Source: Massilia psychrophila (GTDB lineage: Bacteria; Pseudomonadota; Gammaproteobacteria; Burkholderiales; Burkholderiaceae_D). Taken from it: DNA of 64,000 bases. The notes under the pieces were generated by a model that was given only the letters and a program-made list of their open reading frames with translations, ran no database searches and had not been told where the DNA came from. The DNA lies in assembly GCF_002760665.1 (NCBI RefSeq), contig NZ_PDOB01000007.1:87405-151404 (forward strand). The letters run 5' to 3'. Numbering within the stretch: the first letter of the stretch is position 1; each line of letters opens with the position of its first letter. Positions 29,608 through 37,623 of this stretch are shown here, in pieces. The position numbers and the translations under genes were made by a program.

Positions 29608-30369
29608 ATGACGGCGATTGTGCGCATCGACAATGAAGTCATCGGCACCGACGATTTCATCCGGACCTTGAAGCTCAGCGGACAGTTCGAGGGGCTGATC
29701 GAACAACTGGTGCGCGACAAGCTCACCGTACTGGCGGCGAAAAAATCCGGCCTCCAGCTCGCGCCCGAAGACATCCAGCAGCGGGCCGACCAGTTCCGCC
29801 GCACACTGGGCCTGCACCGGGCGGCCGACATGAACCACTATCTCGACACGCTGGGCGTAAGCCTGGACGAATTCGAAGATTTCGTTACCGACGGCCTGTA
29901 CCAGGAAAAAATGATGGCGCAGGTGTGCAACGACCAGGCCGTCGAACATTACTTTAAACTCAATTCACCCCGTTTCGACAGCGTCGAAGTGAGCCACATC
30001 GTGCTCGATACCGAAGGCAAGGCGAAGGAGATGATGTCGGCCCTGCAGGACGACCCGGACAGCTTCGCCGAGATGGCGCGCGAGCATTCGATCGGCGACG
30101 CCCGCGAGCGCGGCGGCGTCATCGGCAAGGTGCCGCGCGGCGCCCTCAAGACCGACATCGAGGCGAGGGTCTTCAACGCCGCCGCCGGCGAACTGCTGGG
30201 GCCGTTCCCGGCGCCCGACCGTTCGTTCTACGAAATTTTCGCCGTCAACGCCAAGTACCCGGCCGCGCTGGACGAGGAGACAGCCATCGAGGTGCGCCGC
30301 CTGCTGCGCGAGCAATGGCTGGGGGCGCGGGCGCAGGAGCACATCATCGAGGCGGTTTCCAGCCGATGA
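29608..30369 (+). CDS. SurA/PrsA-like peptidyl-prolyl isomerase without signal peptide
   Basis: A 253-residue protein with an N-terminal helical chaperone part (LIEQLVRDKLTVLAAKKSG) and a parvulin-type rotamase domain at about 120-225 (VSHIVLDTEGKAKEMM, FAEMAREHSIGDARERGGVIG). Relatives such as SurA and PrsA are exported, but this one starts MTAIVRIDNEVIGTDDF with no signal peptide, so it should act in the cytosol. Its stop overlaps the start of the peptidase-ABC exporter (ATGA), which suggests it handles the precursor peptides before export. First gene of the exporter operon. Confidence 0.8.
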   Translation: MTAIVRIDNEVIGTDDFIRTLKLSGQFEGLIEQLVRDKLTVLAAKKSGLQLAPEDIQQRADQFRRTLGLHRAADMNHYLDTLGVSLDEFEDFVTDGLYQEKMMAQVCNDQAVEHYFKLNSPRFDSVEVSHIVLDTEGKAKEMMSALQDDPDSFAEMAREHSIGDARERGGVIGKVPRGALKTDIEARVFNAAAGELLGPFPAPDRSFYEIFAVNAKYPAALDEETAIEVRRLLREQWLGARAQEHIIEAVSSR

Positions 30370-33300
30370 TTGGCAGGCGTGGCGGGCACGGCATCAGAAA
30401 ACACATGGAACCGATACCGAAAGAGCAGACAGCGGTCGACTTCCTCGCTTCCGTGGAAATTCTCGCGCCGTTCACCAAGGGCGACCTGGAACGGCTGGCG
30501 GCGGCCTGCGAGCCGCGGTTTTTTTCCTTCGGCGACAGCGTCTGCATGGCCGGCGAACCAGCCAACGGCCTGTACGTCATCAAGTCCGGCTCGGTACGCG
30601 TGTTCAGCGAAGAGAACGGCAAGGAAACCAGCATGGGCGTACGCAAGAGCGGCGAGGTATTCGCCGAGATCGCCATGTTGCGCGACTACCGTCACGAACT
30701 GTCGGCGCGCGCCGCGCTCAAGACCGAACTGTGGTTCATCCCGCGCGCGCAAATCGAACCGGTGATCGCCCACAACGCGGTGGCCCTCGACTTCGTCAAC
30801 AATTACGTCGCCGTCAGTTCGGCCGGCGGCCTGGTGGCGCGGTTGTTCGATTTGCGCGGAAAAGTGTCCAAGGCCGAGCTCGACGATTTCGTGCGCAGCG
30901 TCGGCGTCAAGCGCGTTAGCGCCGGCAAGGAAATCCTGCGCCAGGATGCGCGCGACGACCGCCGCCTGTACGTCGTGCGCCAGGGGCAGGTGCGCATCGA
31001 GCACCGCGACGCCGACACCGACTACGTGCTCGGCACGCTCGGGCCGGGCGAAACCTTCGGCGAAAAAGCCTGCCTGATGCGCCAGGAACAGATGGCGTCG
31101 GCGCGCGCCGTCACCGACGCCGTCTTGCTCGTGATCCCGGAAAAATCGGCCCACTTCATGCTCGAGCGAAACGCCAAGCTGCGCGACGCGATCGAAGAGC
31201 GGATCCGGTTTTTCGAGCGCGAACTGCATCGCCAGAAAAAACTGGCGGAGCGGCGCAAGCGCCCCGTGATCCTCGACCTGCAATCGAAGGGCGGGCCCGG
31301 CGAACACCTGATCAAGCGTTTTGCGCTGGTCGAGCAGGCCGAGGAGATGGACTGCGGCGCCGCCTGCCTGGCGATGGTGTGCCGTCATTACGGCATCGGC
31401 ATGACGCTCGGCAAGCTGCGCGAACTGGCCAACGTCACCACCCAGGGCGCCACGCTCGACAGCCTGGCGCGCGCCGGCGAGTCGCTCGGTTTTGGCGCGC
31501 GCGGCGTGCAATGCACGTTCGACGCGCTGGCCGGCTTCGAGCTGCCCTTCATCGTCCACTGGGAAGGCTACCATTACGTGGTGGTGTACGGCGTCTCGCG
31601 CGAGCACGTGTGGGTGGCCGACCCGGCGGTCGGCTTCAAGCAACTGAGCGTCCAGGAGTTCGAGCGTGGCTGGAGCGGCACCTGCCTGGTGTTTACCCCC
31701 GGTCAGCAACTGGCGCAGGTGGCGGCGGCACGCTCGCCGTGGCTGCGTTTTGTCGGCTACCTGAGCCCGTACAAAAAAATCCTGTGGCACCTGTTCCTCG
31801 CCACGTTTGTCATCCAGATGCTGGGCATCGTGCCGCCGCTGATCATCCAGAACATCCTCGACGGCGTGCTGGTGCACCAGAACGTCAGCCTGCTGCACCT
31901 GCTCATCGTCGGACTCGTCATCTCGACCGTGTTCAGCCAAGCCATGGCCACCGTGCGCGCATATCTGGCCAACTACATGGTACGCAACCTTGATTTTTCG
32001 ATGATGGCGCAATTCTTCAAGCACACCATGTCGCTGCCGTATTCCTTTTTTGCCAAGCGCAAGACGGGCGACATCCTGGCGCGCTTCCAGGAAAACCAGA
32101 CCATCCGCGCCTTCCTGACCGAGTCGACCGTCACCACTTTGCTCAATTTGCTGATGGTGTTTATTTACTTCACCATCCTGTTTCTCTACAACGTCAAGCT
32201 GACCTTGCTGCTGATCGGCTTCGTCATCCCGATCATGGCCGTCACGGTACTGGTCACCCCGAAAATCAAGGAGTATGCGCGCGACGTGTTCACCGCCTCG
32301 ACCGACGCCCATTCCTTCCTGATGGAAGCGCTGGGCGGCATCGAGACCATCAAAGGCATGGGCAGCGAGCGCCCGGTGCGCCTGAAATGGGAGAAAAAAT
32401 ACGTCAAGGCGCTCGAAGTGCAGTACCGCTCGCAGTCGTTCAATATCCTGGTCGGCCTTGCCAGCCAGCTGCTGCACGCCGCCGCCACGATTGCCATCCT
32501 GTGGGCCGGCGCTTCGCTGGTACTGGCGCGCGAACTGACGATCGGCCAATTGATCGCCTTCAACGCGCTGATGGGCAGCGTGCTGGCCCCGCTGATGGGC
32601 CTGGTCGGGCTATGGAGCCGGCTGGCCGACGCCACGGTTGCCATGGAGCGACTCGGCGACGTGCTCGACATCGAACCGGAGCAGCGGCCGGCCGACGTCG
32701 CTTCGCGCGTGGTGCTGCCCGACCTGCAGGGAGAAATCCGCCTCGAGCACCTGTTTTTCCGCTACGGCGGCGAAGACACCGCCTACGTTTTGGAGGACGT
32801 CAGCATCGACATCAAGCCGGGCGAACTGGTGGCCATCGTCGGGCGCAGCGGTTCCGGCAAGACAACCCTGGCCAAATTGCTGGTCGGCTTTTATCTGCCG
32901 ACGGCAGGTAAAATTTTTGTCGACGGCTACGACATGGCCGTCATCGACAAGGATTATTACCGCGCCCAGGTCGGTTATGTGATGCAAAGTAACCTGCTGT
33001 TTTCCGGCACCGTTGCCGAAAACATCGCCAGCGGCGACGACAGTCCCGACCGCCGCCGCATTGAGGAAGTAGCGAAGATGGCCGACGCCCACGCGTTCAT
33101 CAGCAAGATGGCGCTGGGCTACGAGCAAGTGGTCGGCGAGCGCGGCGTCGGCCTGTCCGGCGGCCAGGCGCAGCGGCTGTGCATTGCGCGCGCGCTGTAC
33201 CACGACCCGCGCCTGCTGGTGTTCGACGAGGCGACCTCGGCGCTCGACACCCAGTCCGAGAGCAACATCATCGGCAACATGCAAGCCATCCTGGCCGGGC

Positions 33301-33467
33301 GCACCGCCGTCATCATCGCGCACCGCCTCAGCACCATCATGCGCGCCGATAAGATCGTCGTGCTGTTCGAAGGAAAAGTTGTCGAACACGGGCGCCACGA
33401 CGAATTGCTGCAGCGGCGCGGCATGTATTACGAACTGGTGCAAAAGCAATTGAGCGCGGCGTCATGA
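30366..33467 (+). CDS. peptidase-containing ABC exporter with two cyclic-nucleotide-binding-like domains
   Basis: A 1033-residue fusion. Two tandem cNMP-binding-like beta-barrel domains fill residues about 25-270 (VYVIKSGSVRVFSEENG-like and LYVVRQGQVRIEH segments). A C39 cysteine peptidase follows (about 315-440) with Cys in EEMDCGAACLAMVCRHYG, His in EGYHYVVVYG and Asp in ADPAVG. Then come six membrane helices and an ABC ATPase with Walker A GRSGSGKTTLAK, signature LSGGQAQRL and Walker B LLVFDEATSALD. C39 exporters cut double-glycine leaders while exporting the cargo, matching the small genes nearby. The start at 30366 (ATGA overlap) is used; an ATG at 30405 is possible. Confidence 0.92.
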   Translation: MIGRRGGHGIRKHMEPIPKEQTAVDFLASVEILAPFTKGDLERLAAACEPRFFSFGDSVCMAGEPANGLYVIKSGSVRVFSEENGKETSMGVRKSGEVFAEIAMLRDYRHELSARAALKTELWFIPRAQIEPVIAHNAVALDFVNNYVAVSSAGGLVARLFDLRGKVSKAELDDFVRSVGVKRVSAGKEILRQDARDDRRLYVVRQGQVRIEHRDADTDYVLGTLGPGETFGEKACLMRQEQMASARAVTDAVLLVIPEKSAHFMLERNAKLRDAIEERIRFFERELHRQKKLAERRKRPVILDLQSKGGPGEHLIKRFALVEQAEEMDCGAACLAMVCRHYGIGMTLGKLRELANVTTQGATLDSLARAGESLGFGARGVQCTFDALAGFELPFIVHWEGYHYVVVYGVSREHVWVADPAVGFKQLSVQEFERGWSGTCLVFTPGQQLAQVAAARSPWLRFVGYLSPYKKILWHLFLATFVIQMLGIVPPLIIQNILDGVLVHQNVSLLHLLIVGLVISTVFSQAMATVRAYLANYMVRNLDFSMMAQFFKHTMSLPYSFFAKRKTGDILARFQENQTIRAFLTESTVTTLLNLLMVFIYFTILFLYNVKLTLLLIGFVIPIMAVTVLVTPKIKEYARDVFTASTDAHSFLMEALGGIETIKGMGSERPVRLKWEKKYVKALEVQYRSQSFNILVGLASQLLHAAATIAILWAGASLVLARELTIGQLIAFNALMGSVLAPLMGLVGLWSRLADATVAMERLGDVLDIEPEQRPADVASRVVLPDLQGEIRLEHLFFRYGGEDTAYVLEDVSIDIKPGELVAIVGRSGSGKTTLAKLLVGFYLPTAGKIFVDGYDMAVIDKDYYRAQVGYVMQSNLLFSGTVAENIASGDDSPDRRRIEEVAKMADAHAFISKMALGYEQVVGERGVGLSGGQAQRLCIARALYHDPRLLVFDEATSALDTQSESNIIGNMQAILAGRTAVIIAHRLSTIMRADKIVVLFEGKVVEHGRHDELLQRRGMYYELVQKQLSAAS

Positions 33468-34804
33468 AATTGTTCAATCCAGGCGGCGTGCAAGGGTCGG
33501 CGATGTCGTACGCGGCGCTGCTTGAAAAAATCGAGATCCTGCGCTCGACCTTGCGCTGGGCCACGAGCCTGCAGCGAAACGACATCGAAAAACTGCTGCG
33601 CCAGGCCAACGCGCTGCGCGACGAAGTGATGCAGCTGTCGCACCGCGAGCGTTTCGTGCAGGCCGTCAGCGCCGGGCCGGCGTTGGCGTTGCCCGCCGGC
33701 GAGCGCCGCCAGGCCTTGCTGGCGCGCAGTTTCGTCTTCGAAGGTACTTTCGGCGACAATCCGAGGCTGCTCGACGCCCTCGAGATTGCCGAGAAGGCCG
33801 CGCCGACCGACTTGCCGGTGCTGGTCGACGGCGAAAGCGGCACCGGCAAGGAGCTGATGGCCAAAGTCATCCACGCCAACGGCGCGCGCGCCGACAAGCC
33901 GTACATCTCCGTCAACTGCGGCGCGATCCCTGACAACTTGCTCGAATCGGAACTGTTCGGCCACAAGAAAGGCGCGTTCACCGGCGCCGTCAATGACCGC
34001 AAGGGCAAGTTCGAAAGCGCCCATCGCGGCACCATTTTTCTCGACGAGATCGGCGAATTGCCGCTGATCGGACAAGTAAAACTGCTGCGCGTGCTGCAGT
34101 CGCACGAAATCCAGCGCGTCGGCTCCGACGAAACCATTGCGGTCGACGCGCGCATCGTCGCCGCCACCAATAAAAATTTGCGCCGGCTGATCGAGCAGGG
34201 CACGTTTCGCGAAGACCTGTTCTACCGCCTCAGCGTGATTCATGTGACGTTGCCGCCGCTGCGCGAGCGCCAGGACGAGATACCGATGCTGATCGCTTAC
34301 TTTAGCGACGAAGCGGCCGAAGCGCTCAAGCGGCGCCCGGTCAAGCTCTCGCCACGGCTGCGCGATTTTTTGCTCGCCTACGATTACCCCGGCAACATCC
34401 GCGAACTGCGCAACATGATGTACCGCATCTCGTGCCTGGCCGGAGACATAGCCGATGTCGGCCACCTGCCGGAAGACATCCGGCCGGCGCCGGCGGGCGC
34501 GCGTGGCGGCGCCGATGCCGCCAAGGTCGAATCTGTCAGGGGCCAGGGCGCGCAGGTTCCAGCGCACCTCGAAGCGCCGCTTTCGCTGGGCGAGGCAAAG
34601 CGCGTCGCCAGCGATCAGGCCGAACGCGTCTGCCTCGAGCGCGGCTTGCAGGAAGTCGGCGGCACGGTAGCCGAACTGGCGCGGCGCTGGGACATGAACC
34701 GCTCGCACCTGCAGCTGCTGCTGAAAAAACACGGGCTGCATTCGAAAGATTTCCGGCACCAGGCTGGCGCTGGGGCAGGGCGCGCCGTCACAGCGCCGGA
34801 TTAA
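33464..34804 (+). CDS. sigma-54-dependent transcriptional activator without receiver domain
   Basis: A 446-residue bacterial enhancer-binding protein. After an 80-residue helical N-terminus (no receiver, GAF or FHA domain visible) comes the AAA+ domain with Walker A VDGESGTGKELMAKVIH, the sigma-54 contact loop ELFGHKKGAFTGAV, Walker B GTIFLDEIGELPL and the R-finger region. A Fis-type helix-turn-helix is near the end (GGTVAELARRWDMNRSHL). It overlaps the exporter stop by four bases. The likely targets are the two sigma-54 promoters of the peptide operons. How it senses the signal is not visible. Confidence 0.92.
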   Translation: MKLFNPGGVQGSAMSYAALLEKIEILRSTLRWATSLQRNDIEKLLRQANALRDEVMQLSHRERFVQAVSAGPALALPAGERRQALLARSFVFEGTFGDNPRLLDALEIAEKAAPTDLPVLVDGESGTGKELMAKVIHANGARADKPYISVNCGAIPDNLLESELFGHKKGAFTGAVNDRKGKFESAHRGTIFLDEIGELPLIGQVKLLRVLQSHEIQRVGSDETIAVDARIVAATNKNLRRLIEQGTFREDLFYRLSVIHVTLPPLRERQDEIPMLIAYFSDEAAEALKRRPVKLSPRLRDFLLAYDYPGNIRELRNMMYRISCLAGDIADVGHLPEDIRPAPAGARGGADAAKVESVRGQGAQVPAHLEAPLSLGEAKRVASDQAERVCLERGLQEVGGTVAELARRWDMNRSHLQLLLKKHGLHSKDFRHQAGAGAGRAVTAPD

Positions 34805-35552
34805 CGATCGTCCTGTCGCTGCCGGCGTCGTCGGCCCGTACCACCACCACGGTAATGTTGTCGCGCCCGCCGTTCGCCAGCGCCAGCGCCACCAGTGATT
34901 GCGCCGCCTGGGCGCAATCGCCGAGCGTCAGTGCTTGCGCAATGGCGTGCTCGTCGACCGGGTTGCTCAAGCCATCGCTGCACAGCAGCAGCATGTCGCC
35001 GTCGACCGCCTCCAGCGTCGCCACGTCGACGTCGATGGTATCGGCGGCGCCGACCGCGCGGGTAATCATGTTGGCCATCGCGGCGGACGCCTCGAGGCCG
35101 GGCGCCACGCCGCGCGCGCGTAATTGTTCGGCCTGGCTATGATCGCGCGTGAGCTGTTGCAGGCAGGCGTTGCGATACAGGTAGATGCGACTGTCGCCGG
35201 CCCACAGGCAGGCCAGTTCGTCGCCGCATGCAAGCAGGACGACGACCGTGCTGCCCATCACCGTCACCCGGCGCGCCTGCGCCTCGTCGCGCAGTTGGCC
35301 GTTGACGCCGGTGATGCGTTCGCGCGTGGTGGCAACAAAATTTTCCAGGTTGTCCGGCGCGCTGATCGACTCGATGGCCTCGATTACCATGCGGCTGGCG
35401 ATGTCGCCGAAGGCATGCCCGCCCATGCCGTCCGCAACCGCCCACACCCCGCGCGCGGGCAGGGCAAGGAAGCTATCTTCGTTGCGGCTGCGCACCAAGC
35501 CAACGTCGGTCAGTGCCGCTGACGTCCAGAGCAGTCGGCTGTCGCGGTTCAT
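34788..35552 (-). CDS. PP2C-type protein serine/threonine phosphatase
   Basis: A 254-residue soluble PPM/PP2C phosphatase. Metal-binding motifs are intact: VRSRNEDSF, AVADGMGGHAFG, LLLCSDGLSN and GGRDNITVVVV. It should reverse phosphorylation by the locus Ser/Thr kinase. It lies 54 bases behind the last precursor gene on the same strand without an obvious terminator between, so it is probably the last gene of the sigma-54-driven operon. Its end overlaps the convergent activator gene by 17 bases. Confidence 0.9.
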   Translation of the reverse strand: MNRDSRLLWTSAALTDVGLVRSRNEDSFLALPARGVWAVADGMGGHAFGDIASRMVIEAIESISAPDNLENFVATTRERITGVNGQLRDEAQARRVTVMGSTVVVLLACGDELACLWAGDSRIYLYRNACLQQLTRDHSQAEQLRARGVAPGLEASAAMANMITRAVGAADTIDVDVATLEAVDGDMLLLCSDGLSNPVDEHAIAQALTLGDCAQAAQSLVALALANGGRDNITVVVVRADDAGSDRTIVNPAL

Positions 35553-35606
35553 GGTATCGATTCCGGCATGACTTCCAGTATAAATCCCGCCTGCCCCGTC
35601 GCCTCG

Positions 35607-35888
35607 CTAAATCAACCGGTTGTTGACGCTGGCGGCATCGACCGCCACGTTGAGGCTGGAATTCGGGGCGGAATTGGTCACCGACACGATCTGCACCTGG
35701 TTGATCATTTGCTCGGCGAAATTGTTGATCTGATAAAAATTAATTTGCTGCGGCTGGCTTGGAGCAGCATTCAAGAACGGGCTGATCCAACCGAACACCC
35801 ACGGCGCGCCCGCGCCTTGAATGCACACCATTGCCTTGCGGTCGAGCGTGTAGCGGGCAGGCAGGTTGTCGATCCTAATGCTAGCCAT
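35607..35888 (-). CDS. precursor peptide a (divergent, leader ends Gly-Ala)
   Basis: A 93-residue protein. Residues 1-26 follow the locus leader pattern (IRIDNLPARYTLDRKAM), but the usual Gly-Gly at 25-26 is Gly-Ala, followed by Gly27. The 67-residue remainder begins APWVFGW and contains an Asn/Gln-rich central part with QQINFYQINNFAEQMINQVQ, then SVTNSAPNSSLNVAV. The only Cys lies in the leader. It is the precursor nearest the phosphatase, preceded by a small hairpin at 35941-35958. Whether the C39 peptidase cuts it at GA/G is open. Confidence 0.75.
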   Translation of the reverse strand: MASIRIDNLPARYTLDRKAMVCIQGAGAPWVFGWISPFLNAAPSQPQQINFYQINNFAEQMINQVQIVSVTNSAPNSSLNVAVDAASVNNRLI

Positions 35889-35940
35889 GATGCATCTCCG
35901 TCAAGGGTTGAAGGTGAGGTAAACATGCGCCTGAACTGAA

Positions 35941-35958
35941 GAGGCCCGAACTGGCCTC
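35941..35958 (-). repeat. small intercistronic hairpin
   Basis: GAGGCC and GGCCTC pair around a six-base loop, between precursor genes b and a. There is no T tract on the minus strand, so it may affect mRNA stability or processing more than termination. Confidence 0.4.
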
Positions 35959-35964
35959 CTTAGT

Positions 35965-36228
35965 TTAGACCAACTTCGGGATCGACGCGTTGTTTGACGC
36001 CTTGAGCATGACATCGAGGTCGATGTTCGGACCGACGAAGCCGGCGCCGATCGAGCCGTTGTTGTTGAGCACGTTCACGCCGATTTGCTGGACCTGGAAG
36101 ATTTGCTGGCTGACGTTGACGTTGACATGGGCGTCTGGCTGGAAGGCGAAGCCGCCGCGCACGGCGCACATCGCGTGCTGGTCGAGTTCGGTGCTACGCT
36201 GTAAATCGCGAATAGTTATCGAGGGCAT
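35965..36228 (-). CDS. precursor peptide b (QQIGVN class)
   Basis: 87 residues: a 26-residue leader (ITIRDLQRSTELDQHAM, ending VRGG) and a 61-residue core without Cys. The core contains NVNVSQQIFQVQQIGVNVL followed by NNNGSIGAGF, almost the same as in precursor f. The ATG at 36228 has AGGAG at nine bases upstream; a longer in-frame ATG at 36336 adds unrelated sequence. Likely cargo of the C39 exporter, cut after GG. Function of the mature peptide unknown. Confidence 0.82.
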   Translation of the reverse strand: MPSITIRDLQRSTELDQHAMCAVRGGFAFQPDAHVNVNVSQQIFQVQQIGVNVLNNNGSIGAGFVGPNIDLDVMLKASNNASIPKLV

Positions 36229-36284
36229 TTCAGTTGCTCCTGTTGGGTGATGTGGCAAGTAACGAAGTAAATCGGAAGTAAATC

Positions 36285-36321
36285 GGAACAGGTGGAGACC
36301 TGGACGGTCGACACCTGTTCC
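36285..36321 (-). repeat. intercistronic hairpin between precursors c and b
   Basis: GGAACAGGTG at 36285-36294 pairs perfectly with CACCTGTTCC at 36312-36321. No T tract follows on the minus strand. It could tune relative expression of the upstream and downstream precursors. Confidence 0.5.
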
Positions 36322-36332
36322 TGTCATTTCGT

Positions 36333-36611
36333 TCAACCGGCAACGATGTTGTTCTGGCCGAACAGGCTGGTGCTGTTGTTGACGCTGACGCCGCCAATGA
36401 AGGCCGCGCCATTGGCGGTGGCGTTGGTGACATTCTGGAACTGGGCCAGGTTCTGGCTCGCGTGAACCGACGAATCCGAGCTCGGGGCGTAGGTATAGTC
36501 GCCGAAGCTGTAGCCAGGCAGGCTCATTTTGGTACCGCCGCGCACGGCGGACAGCGCGCTACGGTCGAGTTGTTCGGTGCGGGCCAGGTCTTTGATGGTC
36601 AAGGTTGTCAT
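36333..36611 (-). CDS. precursor peptide c (NATANG class)
   Basis: 92 residues: a 26-residue leader (LTIKDLARTEQLDRSAL, ending VRGG) and a 66-residue Cys-free core. The core opens TKMSLPGYSFGDYTYAP and closes with TNATANGAAFIGGVSVNN and STSLFGQNNIVAG. It is closely related to precursors d and g, so the three arose by duplication. The ATG at 36611 follows GAGGAGAAATACC. Transcribed behind precursor d with a 43-base gap. Confidence 0.85.
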   Translation of the reverse strand: MTTLTIKDLARTEQLDRSALSAVRGGTKMSLPGYSFGDYTYAPSSDSSVHASQNLAQFQNVTNATANGAAFIGGVSVNNSTSLFGQNNIVAG

Positions 36612-36654
36612 GGTATTTCTCCTCAATATGGTGGGCGATGCGATGGATGGCTGA

Positions 36655-36933
36655 TTAGTGCGCAACGATGTTGTTCTGGCCGAACAGCGACGTGTTGTTG
36701 TTGACATGGACGCCGTCGATGAAGGCCGAGCCGTTGGCCGTCGCGTTGACGACTTCCTGCATCTGCACCAGGTTCTGCGTGGCATGCAGCGACGAGTCGG
36801 CGGTCGGGGCGTACTTGTAGTCGCCGGACGAGTACGAAGGCGAGCTCATTTTCCAGCCGCCGCGCACGCCGGACATGGCGCTGCGGTCGAGTTGTTCGGT
36901 GCGGGCGAGGTCGTTGATGGTCAAGGTTTTCAT
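36655..36933 (-). CDS. precursor peptide d (NATANG class)
   Basis: 92 residues: a 26-residue leader (LTINDLARTEQLDRSAM, ending VRGG) and a 66-residue core beginning WKMSSPSYSSGDYKYAP and ending VVNATANGSAFIDGVHVNN and NTSLFGQNNIVAH. No Cys. It is the first gene of the d-c-b-a-phosphatase operon, about 50 bases behind a sigma-54 promoter. AGGAG precedes the ATG at 36933. An in-frame ATG at 36987 would lie within the predicted transcript start and is rejected. Confidence 0.87.
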   Translation of the reverse strand: MKTLTINDLARTEQLDRSAMSGVRGGWKMSSPSYSSGDYKYAPTADSSLHATQNLVQMQEVVNATANGSAFIDGVHVNNNTSLFGQNNIVAH

Positions 36934-36995
36934 GGTGATACTCCTAAAGGTTGCTTGGGTTTGAAGGTGAGCATTTTCTGCGCTCAATCATCATG

Positions 36996-37012
36996 TAGCA
37001 GATAGCGTGCCA
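36996..37012 (-). promoter_or_regulatory. sigma-54 promoter P2 (operon d-c-b-a-phosphatase)
   Basis: On the minus strand the site reads TGGCACGCTATCTGCTA: GG and GC separated by exactly ten bases, matching the -24/-12 consensus TGGCAC-N5-TTGC. The expected transcript start is near 36986, giving a leader of about 53 bases before precursor d. Confidence 0.85.
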
Positions 37013-37120
37013 GCACCTGGCGCAAGACTTTATATCGTCCCAAGTCATTGAATTTAAACGGTATTTTATTTTAGTTTGGCCGTATCGAGATTGAAATTGC
37101 AAGTCGCCAATGGATACCGG

Positions 37121-37139
37121 TGATGGGCGCCGCCCGACA
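37121..37139 (-). promoter_or_regulatory. candidate activator-binding dyad upstream of P2
   Basis: The minus strand reads TGTCGGGCGGCGCCCATCA, an imperfect dyad with arms TGTCGGG and CCCATCA. The same arms with a different centre occur at the same distance (about 118 bp) from the -24 element at the other peptide promoter, while the sequence between is less conserved. Confidence 0.65.
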
Positions 37140-37222
37140 GAAAAATCACAGGTGTGCGGCGCGGCGCAACAGCGCACGCAGCAGGCGCAAATTTATGCGC
37201 CGGCGTTAAAAAGGGAGCGGCC

Positions 37223-37254
37223 AAAAAAAAGCCGCTCAGCGTGAGCTGAACGGC
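37223..37254 (-). terminator. terminator of the g-f-e peptide operon
   Basis: On the minus strand the stem GCCGTTCAGC/GCTGAGCGGC (one G-T pair) with a four-base loop is followed by eight T. It lies 27 bases after precursor e and before the upstream elements of P2, separating the two peptide operons. Confidence 0.88.
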
Positions 37255-37280
37255 CTGGAGCGGATGGCGCAAGGTTCAAT

Positions 37281-37484
37281 CTAGCGCGCTGCCGCCCTTT
37301 TTGCTGGCGCCTTGCCGGCGGCGAGGTCGAACAGACGAACGCGTTGCTGCGCCGGCCGTCCAATGGGGCCGCCGCCGCCGCCGCCGCCGCCGCCGCGGAA
37401 ACGCGAGCCGCCGGTGATCGCCTGTCTTGCCTGGCGATCGAGTTGCGTGCTCTCCAACAGGTCCTGGATAACGATGGTAACCAT
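37281..37484 (-). CDS. precursor peptide e (poly-Gly, Arg-rich core)
   Basis: 67 residues: a 26-residue leader (TIVIQDLLESTQLDRQA, ending ITGG) and a 41-residue core SRFR, then nine Gly (encoded by a GCC/GGC trinucleotide run at about 37369-37396), then PIGRPAQQRVRLFDLAAG and a basic Ala/Lys/Arg tail. It has no Asn-rich motif and is unlike the other cores; the strong positive charge recalls membrane-active or nucleic-acid-binding peptides. The ATG at 37484 follows AAGGAG. Last gene before the operon terminator. Confidence 0.8.
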   Translation of the reverse strand: MVTIVIQDLLESTQLDRQARQAITGGSRFRGGGGGGGGGPIGRPAQQRVRLFDLAAGKAPAKRAAAR

Positions 37485-37557
37485 GATTGCTCCTTGGGTA
37501 GGCTCATTGCCTGCCTGAGCCGTATAAACAAATAAAAGAAACGCTATATGCAACACA

Positions 37558-37592
37558 GTTCACCCCGGCCATCAAAAATGGCTGGGGTGAAC
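37558..37592 (-). repeat. intercistronic hairpin between precursors f and e
   Basis: GTTCACCCC-G-GCCAT and ATGGC-T-GGGGTGAAC form a 15-bp stem with one mismatch and a five-base loop, in the 139-base gap between genes f and e. There is no T tract, so it is more likely a processing or attenuation element. Confidence 0.6.
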
Positions 37593-37623
37593 CTTACCCG
37601 CGACAACGCGAAACGTTCCGTTG

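Noticed and set aside
30228..32549. 773-residue antisense open frame opposite the PPIase and exporter
   Set aside because: A GC-rich shadow frame opposite strongly conserved exporter domains; composition is His/Arg/Gln-rich without motifs.
37369..37396. GCC repeats as a possible CRISPR-like or minisatellite locus
   Set aside because: They are in frame inside precursor e and encode its poly-Gly run; there are no spacers.
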